The translations under genes were made by a program, and so were the position numbers. A stretch of 64,000 nucleotides of DNA. Source: Pseudoips prasinana. Lineage: Eukaryota > Arthropoda > Insecta > Lepidoptera > Nolidae. Under the pieces are notes generated by a model. That model did no database searches and had not been told where the DNA came from. It saw only the letters and a list, made by a program, of their open reading frames with translations. The stretch spans positions 24,858,001 to 24,922,000 of the forward strand of contig OX621242.1 of assembly GCA_951640165.1 (NCBI GenBank). Reading direction: 5' to 3'. Each line of letters opens with the position of its first letter. The first letter of the stretch is position 1. Shown one piece after another: positions 48,557 to 60,048 of this stretch.

Positions 48557-49352
48557 TGTAAATTTATTATTTATTTAAATTCATTTACTCTTTTGCATTT
48601 AAATATTATTATATAGCTGTAATGTATTGTATGTTGATATTGATGGCAATGCTCCCACGATATCCACGCATGTTGTCGTTATTGTCAGGGGACTTAGCTT
48701 TCCAATACCGCACTGGGCCAGATATTGTGAATGTTAGATTTCATATTTGTTTTGGAATATAACAATTGACGACAGAATAGATGTGCGTAGTTCTGATAAA
48801 AAAGACAGTGTTTGTTCCACTAGCCAGTTGAGAATTAAAAACTGATGTCATTTCGCAAAAATAAAAGAAACCAAAATAGCTCCAAAGTATAGTATATGTT
48901 TTAAATGCATGTTTAGTGTATCGTTTGCAATTATCCATTAGTCACAAGTCTAGCTCGTGGCCTACGGATATAAAACCAGTTGCCTGTAACTGGTAATTTA
49001 TATTTGAGAATAGGCTAAAAAGGTCGCAGGATACCTAAACTATACCGTAGCTTATAATCATAGCTTCTCAGTTGGAGCGCAATGGATCCGGTGGTAGCAT
49101 TAAAGCGCGACCGTAGTCATAAACACAAGGTCCTTCATAATAATAATTTGGAATTCTTTCCTTAATATTGACAGAACCATTCAGAGAAGATGTAGTAAAT
49201 TATATTTAAAACTTTAAAATTTCAAATTGACAATAACTTAATATAAGCTAACCGAATTACTAAATCATAAATAAAATATTATATCTGTATATTTTCATAC
49301 AATCCGTGTACTTAAATAGCGATATGTACCTTGAAATAAATATGTTTAGTTA

Positions 49353-49430
49353 ACTATATTACTACAAACATGTGTTGACTATTTACAGGCGATTTTTTAA
49401 AGTCTACCTGAATGAAAACCATTTTTTTAA
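49353..49430 (+). repeat. dispersed repeat shared with 18057-18140
   Basis: tattactacaaacatgtgtt, gactatttacaggcgatttt, ttaaagtctacctgaatgaa matches the earlier copy with few changes. Class unknown. Confidence 0.6.
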
Positions 49431-49982
49431 TCAAAGACTGTTGTGACCGTTTAGTACACCTATAAGTGCGTAGATCTACGAGGACTTCACAACTGTAATT
49501 AAAAGAAAAACCCGAGAGTAAACAGAACTCGGAGTGCGTGGATTGCATAATACCCCCGTCCCAAGGTCACGAAGTTACCTCTTGATTGACATTTCTAACC
49601 CGCTCAGATTTATATCTGTATTGATAATCATTGATATTAGTATTTACAGACATATACGTTCGTCTAAAGCTATCCCTGTAGCTAATGTAAAGCAACTCCC
49701 TGCACGTTCTAAAAATGCGTATTGTAAAAGTCAACAAATTACCACCTTTGGTGTGGGTTTTGCTAAACTAAACAGTGGGCTCTCATACTCCCAGTACGAT
49801 TTTTTTACGTGGTTGTATGCTCTCATACAACCATAGTCTCCTGCATTCCAAACTCTAGCTTTGACTATTTAACTGTTAACTCTAAATAATTTTTAATTAA
49901 TTTGGAATTATGGAACAAACTAATTTATTTGGAATAAACATGACTTCATATAAATTTAGTGTATCATAGCTAGATGCTCTCA

Positions 49983-50215
49983 CCGCGTGTAAGTGATCGG
50001 CGAGGTTAAGCAACTAGGCTCGCGGTCAGTCCATAAATAGGTGACCGCCAAAGTGGTTTAATTGCTGAACGTCTCCGTGCTTCGGAGGGCACGTTAAGTG
50101 TCGGTCCCTGTTGTAGTCAATTAGACAACAGTCGCTAAGCCATCTCAGAGGCCTTCTGGGTGGCTTGAACAACTCTGACTCTAGGGTAACCACTGACTAT
50201 ACGATAAGTAAGTAA
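49983..50215 (+). mobile_element. 5S rRNA-derived SINE, fuller copy
   Basis: Bases 49989-50050 track the internal promoter half of eukaryotic 5S rRNA: gtgatcggcgaggttaagca (box A), ggctcgcggtcagtc (intermediate element), aaataggtgaccgcc (box C). A non-5S body follows (gtgcttcggagggcacgtta, gacaacagtcgctaagccat, gaacaactctgactctaggg) and a short AAGT-repeat tail. This is the SINE3-type design, where Pol III transcription starts from a 5S-like head. The 5' third of 5S is not evident, so the head is truncated or diverged. It is not a 5S gene. Confidence 0.8.
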
Positions 50216-50271
50216 GTACACCGTAAACAAACAATAATACTATGTATCTATAACTACTATTACAATACTAT

Positions 50272-50445
50272 CTATAACAAACAATGCTACATAATGGACA
50301 GGGAAAATTTTTGAGTTGACAGTGTTGACACACGTTGCAATAGATAAACCGTTTGATTTATTATACGATTTTGGGAAATTTGATCGATGAAACATGTGTC
50401 AACTCAAAAATTTTCACTTTTCTTAAGCAGGATTGTTTGTTATAG
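50272..50445. repeat. hairpin MITE candidate
   Basis: The arms at 50272-50321 and 50397-50445 are inverted: ctataacaaacaat at both outer ends and gaaaatttttgagttgaca at both inner ends, with a few mismatches between. The interior is ~75 bp. It has no ORF, and target duplication is not clear. Confidence 0.65.
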
Positions 50446-50805
50446 AAAGTAGCATTGTTTAATTGTGTGTTCGTTGGAAACCTGGTGATGCTGCTATTGT
50501 TAGTACAAATATAGATCGTGAATGTGTTCAATTGTGAATTGCCTTAATATATATTATAGAAATGTCTTAAGAATGTTTATGTCATAACTTACATATTTTA
50601 ATGAAATTATATTAGAGAATAGAACAACTTCAATTTTCACTTACAAAAACATAATTACTATTTAAAAAATCTTTGAAGCTGAATTCGGCTACTTCAGCTT
50701 TAATCAAAAAACTTTGAAAATTAATTTAACTAAATTAATATGAAATAAAAATACTTATCTGAATGGGTTTTAAACAAACAGTGGAGATCAGGAAACATAG
50801 ATCTT

Positions 50806-51420
50806 AAAAAAAAAACGGCCAAGTGCGAGTCGGACTCGCACATGAAGGGTTCCGTAGTAGCAACTATTTCAGTTGATTAAATGAAAGCAAATTGCGGTTT
50901 ATAACGTATTAAAAAAGAAACTACTTGCTAGATCTCGTTCAAACCAATTTTCGTTGTTAGTTTCTATGGTAATGTACATCATATATTTTTTTTAGTTTTA
51001 TCATTCTCTTATTTTAGAAGTTACAGGGGGGGGGGGGGGACACTCATTTTAACACTTTGGCAGTGTCTCTAGCGCAAACTATTCAGTTTAGCCAAAAATG
51101 ATATTAGAAACCTCAATATGATTTTTGAAGACCTATCTATAGACACCCCACATGTATGAGTACAATCAAAAAAAAAATGTTTATAGTTTCAGTTCTATTT
51201 ATGGCGACCCCCCAAAATTATTGTTCTTTTTCTATTTTTGTGTAAAAAATCTTAATGCGGTTCACAGAATACACCTACTTACCAAGTTTCAGCAGCACAG
51301 CTCTTATAGTTTCGGAAAAAAGTGGCTGTGACATACGGACGGACAGACAGACAGACAGACAGACATGACGAATCTATAAGGGTTCCGTTTTTTGCCATTT
51401 GGCTACGGAACCCTAAAAAG
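50806..51420 (-). repeat. AGGGTTCCGTA interspersed repeat, long copy R2
   Basis: The reverse complement matches R1 (20856-21403) along its length: ttttagggttccgtagccaa, a (GTCT)n run, the tgatattgaggtttctaat-type block, and gaacccttcatgtgcgagtc, cgactcgcacttggccgttt. It includes a poly-G run near 51027-51040. Confidence 0.78.
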
Positions 51421-51837
51421 AACGTACAGTCGAATTGATAAGATCCTTATTTTAAAAATAAGTTACAGTACATTCTTTTTTTTAAAGTTATGTCTATCTT
51501 TTTTAAATTTAGATATCCACAAGGCTTGTTCATTAAAATTTATAGTTTTCTTGTAATCGGCTTATTAGTCAGTATGAAATACCGTATCACGTAAACGCAC
51601 ATTCACCGTATGGTTTTGCTTTTATTCTTTAAATATTAATGTATTGACTCCTAAAAGTACTACCTGCACTAAACAATGGTTTTGCTGTATGGTGAAGCTA
51701 ACGAATATCACAACCCTGTCATTCTGCAGGACGCGTTAAGTTTATTATTACTACTATTGGAGGGACAGTTGTAAATTTCAAATATCCTACACTCTCTTCC
51801 ACTATCACACGCACACAAATATATATATATATATATA

Positions 51838-52045
51838 TACCACGGTCACGCTCACACATCACATAAATATTAACCTATCTATCTATATAACTATATCTTA
51901 CATATATTTGAAAATACGTATATTCTGTATTCACTTAACAGTACAAAAAATATTTCATTTGACAATTTCATAGGAATCTGAAATTGTAACACAGGCTCAC
52001 CATTTGTAATTCTTTTATGTATTAGGTGACCAGCAATGTTGAGTT
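51838..52045. repeat. LINE 3'-end segment, copy outside the inverted duplication
   Basis: ccacggtcacgctcacacat through gtgaccagcaatgttgagtt with a preceding (TA)n run. The same ~205 bp occurs inverted at 54013-54217, nearly identical. Here the 3' tail past gtttac is missing and the left arm of the inverted duplication starts ~30 bp later. Confidence 0.8.
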
Positions 52046-52342
52046 TACATACCCCTATAAATTTCTATTTATATAGAAACTAAGTATACTTAGAATTTCC
52101 AAAGAGTACCTAGTACCTAACATTATTCTCAGATTTATGGCTAGCTTCGTGTAGAGCTTGGGTACGACTATTATGTTTTTATTATTATTCTAACTTAGGT
52201 AAGTGACAGAAGCTGTATTCATTTTTCATTGATTCCTTGTATTCACTTCCATTTTTAATAAATTATATCCAACTCGATATTATATAACAACAATCAAACC
52301 AAATTTGAATAATTTTATAAATACTTTTATAAGTTGACTTTT

Positions 52343-52560
52343 TTAACAGGCTTGTTGGTCTAGAACTTAGATGTTTAAGGGCAGATGTGAGATCCCGGGC
52401 TCATTTCCCTGGCTCAAAAATTCTCAGTAGTGGCCCGGAGTCAGTAATTGGTCTGTGTTACACCCATGTGCCCTGGAGAACATCCAACCGCTTCTATGCT
52501 GACAATGTATCCAGTTGAATCTAGGCCTACCTTCGAATTGTTAGGGTGAGAAAATAGTGA
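52343..52560 (+). repeat. SINE-like repeat inside the left arm
   Basis: aggcttgttggtctagaact, gagatcccgggctcatttcc, ctcagtagtggcccggagtc, tgtgccctggagaacatc. The head has a weak tRNA-like order and the body words (ctcagtag..., ccctggagaa) resemble the SINE at 58850-59050. Its mirror copy is at 55640-55853. Confidence 0.5.
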
Positions 52561-53765
52561 GAGCACGTATAGCTTTAGTCCCGCAAATATGAATAATCGC
52601 CTTTAACTTTAAATGAGTAGAAGAACATTGTTTCTCCTCCCTTTCTGGGCTGAATTTCTGCTACGGCGGCCATCGTCCTTTTTCTACCGTCAGACTCCGA
52701 TCTCAGATCCGATTCTCCAGCACTACAGGAGAGATATCATCGAGGTAAGGGTGTTTGAAACATGCAACCTCCAGACTGGTTGCCTTACTTTCCAGAAAAA
52801 TCTTAATAAATAACATTTTTGTTTCATCCCGGGATTATGAGCACGAGGTTTCATTATCTATGGTAAAAGGAGATATACTTAGCTAGACTTATTAGTATTG
52901 TTGAAGTTGTTTATTCATGTTTGGAGCGAGTTTATAATTTTTTACGCTTCATTTTTGTATGTTCCGTTACAAAATTAGGTACATACATAGAAAGTAGTAA
53001 TAAATGTAGACGCTAAAGAATAGACAGTTAGTGCTATAAACAGTCTACTGTTTTATTCCGTGATCTATTGTTATTTACTACTGTTATAGACAATCGCTGA
53101 AATTTTAATTCTCACAATTACTTCAAATCATAAAATGAATCCAAGATGCAAGATTCAACGAAGTCAGGGATAGGAAATAGGTTACTTTCATCCCATATAT
53201 AGGCTCTAAAATCCATCCACGAAATAAAATTCAAATCCACAAGTATGCAAGGATGTCCAGTATTTTGTATTGGATTTTGTATGTAATGTAGTTGTTTCTA
53301 TGTTAATTAATGTAATTGATTATTAACCGTTTTATTTAACTTTAATAAATAAAATAAATAAATATCTGAGAATATTTGCCTCCCTTACCACATTTCTACA
53401 ATTTGGAAAAGTTATGTAAAAACTAAGTTATTTATTTCATTAACTCTCGTTTCATTGCTCGCAATAGCAACCGGTTGGTACTAAAGCAACGTAGATTTTT
53501 GTTAAAAGCGTGAAGTTTTTTAACATTAAATACTGTACTGCTACCATAACGGTGTGATAATTTATCTAACCTAACCATAGTCAGAGTCGGCCTTTTTTTG
53601 TATTCGATGAGTTACATCATTTCAATATATAGTACCTATTTCCGAGAAAATCAAAGATCACATCATATACACGCAAAAAGTCTTAAACACGGAGCGTTTA
53701 CTTAGAAAAAAAATAATGAATGTGTATTTTCGCACGATTTTATTTTATTTTTAGATGACTATGAT

Positions 53766-53935
53766 TCATCATCATGTCAAGCGACTGATGTTCACTACAG
53801 GACAAAAGCCTCTTTCAATAATGGGGGGATATGCCAACTACGCTTTGCAGATGGGTGATCCAGGTATAAATAATACCCCAATACATAGTTTATAGAGTGA
53901 CGCTACTGCCCGTTCTCTGTTAGTTATTTACTTGG
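53766..53935 (-). mobile_element. short non-autonomous RTE derivative in left arm
   Basis: On minus: gagaacgggcagtagcgtca, gcatatccccccattattga, aagaggcttttgtcctgtag, tcgcttgacatgatgatga. Order and tail match the family; the mirror copy is at 54284-54453 on +. Both derive from one insertion before the duplication. Confidence 0.7.
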
Positions 53936-53945
53936 GTAGACTTTT

Positions 53946-54217
53946 TTTTTTTTATTTGAAACTACAACCAAGTTTACAATCATCATTAAATAAATACAAT
54001 ATTACTTACAGTAAACTCAACATTGCTGGTCACCTAATACATAAAAGAATTACAAATGGTGAGCCTGTGTTACAATTTTAGATTCCTATGAAATTGTCAA
54101 ATGAAATATTCTTTGTACTGTAAAGTGAATACAGAATACACGTATTTTCAAATATATGTAAGATATAGTTATATAGATAGATAGGTTAATATTTATGTGA
54201 TGTGTGAGCGTGACCGT
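53946..54217 (-). repeat. captured LINE 3' end at the centre of the palindrome
   Basis: On minus it runs from ccacggtcacgctcacacat to tgtaaacttggttgtagttt and an A-rich tail (caaataaaaaaaa), next to the (TA)n run at 54225-54258. It is the inverted, tail-complete counterpart of 51838-52045 and separates the two arms. Confidence 0.75.
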
Positions 54218-54221
54218 GGAC

Positions 54222-54264
<43 letters not shown>

Positions 54265-54283
54265 TCTACCCAAGTAAATAACT

Positions 54284-54453
54284 AACAGAGAACGGGCAGT
54301 AGCGTCACTCTATAAACTATGTATTGGGGTATTATTTATACCTGGATCACCCATCTGCAAAGCGTAGTTGGCATATCCCCCCATTATTGAAAGAGGCTTT
54401 TGTCCTGTAGTGAACATCAGTCGCTTGACATGATGATGAATCATAGTCATCTA
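54284..54453 (+). mobile_element. short non-autonomous RTE derivative in right arm
   Basis: Mirror image of the copy at 53766-53935, nearly identical in sequence. Confidence 0.7.
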
Positions 54454-55639
54454 AAAATAAAATAAAATCGTGCGAAAATACACATTCATTATTTTTTTTC
54501 TAAGTAAACGCTCCGTGTTTAAGACTTTTTGCGTGTATATGATGTGATCTTTGATTTTCTCCGAAATAGGTACTATATATTGAAATGATGTAACTCATCG
54601 AATACAAAAAAGGCCGACTCTGACTATGGTTAGGTTAGATAAATTATCACACCGTTATGGTAAAAGTACAGTATAGTAATGTTAAAAACTTCACGCTTTT
54701 AACTAAAATCTACGTACCCATAGTACCAACCGACCGGTTTGAAATTGCGAGCAATGAAACGAGAATTAATGAAATTAATAAATATTAACTTCATTTAAAT
54801 GAATAATAATGTTTACAAATAACATTATAATAATTAATAGTTCTTAAAGATATATTAGCTATTACTATATAAGTAAAAAAATTGTTTTTACATAACATTT
54901 CTAAATTGTAGAAATGTGGTAAGGAAGGCAAATATTCTCAGATATATTTAAGTGGATTTGAATTTTATTTCGAGGATGGATTTTAGAGCCTAGCTATGGG
55001 GTGAAAGTAGCCTATTTCCTATCCCAGAGTTCGTTGAATCTTGCATCTTGGATTTATTTTATGATTGAAAGTAATTGTTAGAATTAAAATTTCTGCGATC
55101 GTCTATAACAGTAGTAAATAAGAATAGATCACGGAATAGAATAGTTGAGTGTAGCACTAACTGTCTATTCTTTAGCGTCTACATTTATTACTACTTTCTA
55201 TGTATGTACCTAATTTTGTTACGGATCATAAAAAATTGGAGCCTACAAATTTATAAACTCTCTCCAAACATGAATAAACAACTTCAACAATACTAATAAG
55301 TCTAGCTAAGTATATCTCCTTTTACCATAGATAATGAAACCTCGTGCTTATAATCCCGGGACGGAACAAAAAGGTTATTAAGATTTTTCTGGAAAGTAAG
55401 GCAATCAGTCTGGAGGTTGCATGTTTCCAACACCCTTGCCTCGATGATATCTTCCGTAGTGTTGGAGAATCGGATTATATATTATTATTCGGAGACAGAC
55501 GGTAGAAAAAGGACGATGGCCGCCGTAGCAGAAATTCAGCCCAGAAAGGGAGGAGAAACAATATTCTTCTACTCAATTAAAGTTAAAGGTGATTATTCAT
55601 ATGTGCGGGACTAAAGCTATACGTGCTCTCACTATTTTC

Positions 55640-55853
55640 TCACCCTAACAATTCGAAGGTAGACCAAATACGATTCTACTGAATACATTGTCAGCATAGA
55701 AGCGGTTGCATGTTCTCCAGGGCACAGGGGTACACCCATACACAGACCAGTTACTGACTCCGGGCCACTACTGAGAATTTTAGAGCCAGTGAAATGAGCC
55801 CGGGATCTCACATCTGCCCTTAAACATCTAAGCTCTAGACCAACAAGCCTGTT
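55640..55853 (-). repeat. SINE-like repeat inside the right arm
   Basis: Mirror copy of 52343-52560 with scattered differences (for example cactggctct for ccctggctca on the reading strand). Confidence 0.5.
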
Positions 55854-56125
55854 GAACAAGTCAACTTATAAAAGTATTAAAAAAAATATTCAAATTTGGT
55901 TTGATTGTTCTTATATGATGTCGACTTGGATATAAATTAATAAAAATCCAAGTGAGTATAAGGAATCAATGAAAAATTAATACAACTTCTGTAACTTACC
56001 TAAGTTAGAATAATAATAAAAACATAATAGTCGTACCCAAGCTCTACATGAAGCTAGCCATAAATCTGAGAATAATGTGACTACTATACTATACTCTTTG
56101 GAAATTCTAAGTATAGCTAGTTATA

Positions 56126-57076
56126 GTGCTACAAACTTATCTGACCCGGTGGGCAAAAGTAGAACTAACGACGCCAGTTTGAAATGTCAATCGGCCTGTT
56201 ATTCCATGACATTACTGCCATTGATTGTTTGTTGCACGTATTTATTTTTCTTTATGTGGTTTTTAATTGTGAAAAATTCCGAAAGCTTTAAAAAGTGATG
56301 CGAGGAACGTTACATTACAAGTATTGAATTATATGAAGGAAGACAAACGCCTTCAGGCACCAATTATACCCTTCAATAAGTCGAATGAACGCGTAGCTGC
56401 TGCTACAGGTTAGTGTTGTCAGCTTCTGAATAAATGCGAAACTCCCCCTCGCACTTTAAATTAAAATAAATATTTTAAAATATTCATTATTTATTTAATT
56501 TTTGTTATTTCCATTGTAGGTGTCCGGGAGCGATTTGAAAGAAAACTTGTGACAGAAAAAGAGCAAGCAGATGCAAAAATTTATAGCAGATCAGAATATT
56601 GGTAGATCGAATTCTGAAATCCTATCATTGATTGCAGAAGCTTTTGATAGAATAACAGTCAATAAATGGCAAAAGCATTGCAATCATGTAAAAAATATTG
56701 AAAATGTGTATCGAAAAAGGGATGGATACTTAGACGAGCCTTTCATAATTCATTTAGGTAGTGATAGTGAAAGCAGTGATTCCGATAATGATGATGATGT
56801 AATGACTTCTGAATTAAACCATTCCGGTGACATAATAATACCTGGAGTATCTCTGTTAGAGAACACTCAGCATACATTTAATGTAAATGATCATAATTAT
56901 TGTATACAATTATAAAGATTTGTAATGACAGTATTTGTTTGCTTTTTAGTGAAGTAACATTTACATTACAATGTGCATATTATTTTTACCCACTTTATGG
57001 CAAAAAAATAGTTACTAGCAACACTAAATGCGATAACAGCGACGCTGCCAGCGGGCCAGATAAGTTTGCAAGACTG
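56126..57076 (+). mobile_element. internally deleted Tc1/mariner-like transposon
   Basis: The ends are imperfect inverted repeats: left gtgctacaaacttatctgac, cc(g)gtgggc; right, in complement, cagtcttgcaaacttatctg, gcccgctggc. TA lies on both sides (56124-56125, 57077-57078). About 950 bp, too short for a full gene of this family; the middle of the transposase is gone. Its left end lies ten bases from the inverted duplication. Confidence 0.75.
56287..56914 (+). pseudogene. DDE (IS630/Tc1-type) transposase remnant with intron
   Basis: Exon 1 (to 56408) reads SDARNVTLQVLNYMKEDKRL, then APIIPFNKSNERVAAAT: the N-terminal helix-turn-helix block of an arthropod transposase family. A GTTAGT donor at 56409 and TTGTAG acceptor before 56520 restore GGT, giving ATGVRERFERKL. 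The frame then stops, and a shifted frame from 56571 gives IADQNIGRSNSEILSLIAEA, then VNKWQKHCNHVKNIENVYRK and an acidic serine-rich end to 56914, typical of the C-terminus. The catalytic D-D-E region is absent. There is no usable start codon for exon 1. It is non-functional. Confidence 0.65.
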
Positions 57077-58849
57077 TACTATATAAATAGAAATTGATAT
57101 AGGTGTGTGGCATAAAAGGGACATATATTGTGGCAACCTTTATATCAATAGTATTTTTGGAACAAAAACAAAGTTTTAATTATTATAGCCTGTAATTTTC
57201 TCATAAACAATATGAATAATAAATCTATATCTAATCTATATCAGTTTCATCGTAATTTTTTAACGTTTTTTGTTTAGTTAACTATGTATAAATATGTATA
57301 AAACTTAAATAATGTAGAAACTTACTTTTAATAATTTACTATCCATAAGATTAATGTCCCTGAATTGCATGTTTGTAAAGTCCCTCACAATTCAGGGATT
57401 TAGGTATTGTTAAGAGTGTGCTTAGTCTATTAAGAAAATATTAATTAATAAATATTTTTTTATTAAATTATATATTTGTATATTTTTTTCTGCGTATATC
57501 AAATATAAAGCTTAGTAACGTATGTCGTACAGATGTCCCCTTTCATGACATGGTAGCCCGACAGTTAAAATCCTGTTCTCTATTTCCAAAGATATTTGAA
57601 AATTTGATGCATTATAACTATTTTCTAAAACTATAAATCGTTTATGATACCTATAAAACGAACTCCATTTCTACTTCATACTATTTTCAATCAACAGTCA
57701 GGTATAAAGTCACAGTTCCTGATACCAATCATAGTACCGCTGATGTTCCATTCATTCATATTACGTTTGCTTACTTAACAATAAGATTATTGTGCAATTA
57801 CACTATCACTTACATTTATTCATCTCATTGATAGGTAAGCACTTCTTCTATTGTAGCCCACGCATATCGTAACATGTCTCTTAATACGCCTTACTTTACG
57901 TAGAAACTTATCATTGCTGATCTGACATCGCCAGGTAAAGCAGTAATGTATGTGCACTTGAATTGTATCGCCGGGTTCTGTTACGTCAGCAATCGTCATC
58001 TGTATAACTGTCAAGGTGGTAGTAAGTTGCGTAAGCGCATCCGCGTGGTGTCATTGACATTACGGATGTTATGTGATTTGTGAAGAATACCTGTTAGTTT
58101 TTTGACACTTTTCGCAGTGAGAGTTATATCTATAATCTTTTATTTATTAACGTGATTTGAAAAGTTTCTACGTCGGTTTTGGAAGAAGTTATAAATTTAA
58201 AGCTACACGCTTCCGTCCGAAGCTTTACTCTTGTTAACTTTGATTTTTAAGGAAAGTATAACTTATCTTTCTATATGAGCTTTAAATTTAATTTGTACTT
58301 AAGTACAGACTTTAATAATATGAGTATTTTTAATAGAAATTTTTTAATTATTTCAATAGACTAAAGAAAAAATGTTTTTAATACAATCGTTTTTACCCCT
58401 TGATTACAGTAAATTATGGACTCACAGGTCACATAGCGTCGACCTCTACTGATCCCTGAGGAGCTTTGGCACTTTACCTACATACCCAAACACAAAATTG
58501 AGATTTTATAACTTCATATATTCTGTAACGTGGAGTACTACTCCATCCGGGCAATTTTTTCATAATAATTCATATGCCCTACAAGACTCGTAATTTAAAT
58601 ATATTAGGTAGATGCGATTAGGCACTGTCCCAATAAGGAGATTAAATAATATTTTGTTTATTACCTAATTAGTTGAGCTTTCAGTTACCTGATATCTTGT
58701 GGCTATAATCGTCTCCTATAGTATTATTTCGAAGCTTACATTAAATTTAGTATTTAAAAGTTGTTGTAAAAAGTGTTTATTTACGGCCAACCCTATTATA
58801 TTAAAATAATTGTCCGCCATCATTCCCAAAGTTAAAGGAGGTCTCGTTA
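57077..58849. other. non-coding; one small hairpin
   Basis: An 11-bp stem at 57357-57367 and 57388-57398 (tccctgaattg and complement) surrounds a 20-base loop that also contains tccctc. Nothing else recognised. Confidence 0.4.
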
Positions 58850-59050
58850 GTCAGGCAGTTAAAGTGAGTGCAGTGAGTAAAAAGGCAGTGCGTCAAAGCA
58901 CAGATCTTGAAGTCCTGGGTCCAAATCCCGGTCGAACAAACATATTCCTTTTTTACTGACAAGGAAAGATCTCAGTAGGACCCAGAAATTGAGAAGCTAC
59001 ACGTTCATGCCTTGGAGAGATACATGACCTCTCTCCGGTTGTATCACCAG
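58850..59050 (+). mobile_element. tRNA-derived SINE, third family
   Basis: tcgttagtcaggcagttaaa (A-box region), GGGTCCAAATCCCGG (B box), then ttttttactgacaaggaaag, atctcagtaggacccagaaa, gttcatgccttggagagata. The body words link it to the SINE-like pieces in the inverted duplication. Confidence 0.7.
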
Positions 59051-59114
59051 ATCATAAGACTGTAAGAATACATAGTGTCCCTTCGGCTGCGCACTCACTT
59101 GTACTATAATATGA

Positions 59115-59366
59115 CGGGCCGGTTGGCGTGATTGGTATATGCTTGCCTTTCACGTGGATCACGCCGTGGGTTCGATTCCCACCCAGGACAGATATTTATG
59201 CGCATGAACATGTCTGTTAGTTCGGATTTTGGGTATGTATATAAGTACGTATTTACAAAAAAATATATGTAGTATATCAGTTATCTGGATATGGTACAAG
59301 CACTGCTTAGTTTGGGATCAGATGACCATTTGTGAATAATGTCCCAGGCTTTTATTATTATTATAT
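59115..59366 (+). mobile_element. tRNA-headed SINE (gtcccagg family), complete
   Basis: gggccggttggcgtgattgg, GGTTCGATTCCC, acccaggacagatatttatg, gaacatgtctgttagttcgg, cttagtttgggatcagatga, aatgtcccagg and a TTATTATTA tail. It is the most complete member of the family in the window. Confidence 0.88.
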
Positions 59367-60048
59367 GAGAAGGGGAGATGACCAGCCTCCATTGAGACTG
59401 GCCACCATGTCAAAGTTTAACATAATTAGGTAGTTGCGATCATATTATTTTAGGCACTATACTGATATACTTAACTATATGGAATTAATTCAGTAGGGCT
59501 TCTAAAACACAATAACATCAATACTTGTCATTATCAAATCATTACGTAATACAAAAATGTATTTGTATAGGAAAATATATGCAAAGCCGACCTTAATACA
59601 AACGTATTTATTGCATAGAAACAGATTAAGCACGCCCAGTGAACTATTCGTGTTTCCTAATAGGATTGCAGTAACAATGAGATAAGTAATTAGTAAAGAA
59701 AGATTCGATTAAGAAACATTTAAATTTCAATGGTTTTAAATTTGAAGAAAAATAATCAAAGACTTAATATCCGTTATGTTGTCTATATGGGTCAGTTAGT
59801 TGGGCGATTCGTTTCCACACTTCGCCTCCTGATTTGGCCATTGTGCGTATTCAATATTGGTAATCGTATAAGCAACTTGCTGGCCCAGGCGTCGTACTGC
59901 CCTGCCGAAGTTATACAATAATATCCTGGTTTTAATTTCTCTACCGGGTCCAATTTATAAATCCTAACACCATGAAAATTTGACTGCTCGTGTGGCGCAG
60001 TCGTTCCTGTGCGCGAATTGAAATTGAATCGAAATTTATGTATGTTAT

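Larger units (their letters stand above)
52084..53945 (+). repeat. large inverted duplication, left arm
   Basis: From tatacttagaatttccaaag to ttacttgggtagac. Each part is found in reverse order and complement in 54268-56116. The left arm has an extra ~120-bp segment at about 53243-53365 (ending aataaataaaataaataaat, LINE-tail-like) absent from the right arm. Frames inside the arm are not genes. It includes a SINE-like piece (52343-52560) and an RTE derivative (53766-53935). Confidence 0.88.
54268..56116 (-). repeat. large inverted duplication, right arm
   Basis: The reverse complement of 52084-53945. The ~300 bp next to the centre are almost identical to the left arm, while the outer parts (for example 55640-56116) show clearly more substitutions and indels. 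A ~120-bp LINE-tail-like piece present on the left is absent here, and around 54765-54900 the two arms diverge. It ends a few bases before the Tc1-like element at 56126. Confidence 0.88.

Noticed and set aside
49989..50050. possible functional 5S rRNA gene
   Set aside because: Only the internal-promoter half is recognisable, and it is followed by a SINE body and tail.
52613..52813. open frame in the left arm (and 55417-55614 in the right arm)
   Set aside because: The arms do not preserve the frame between them, so coding constraint is not supported.
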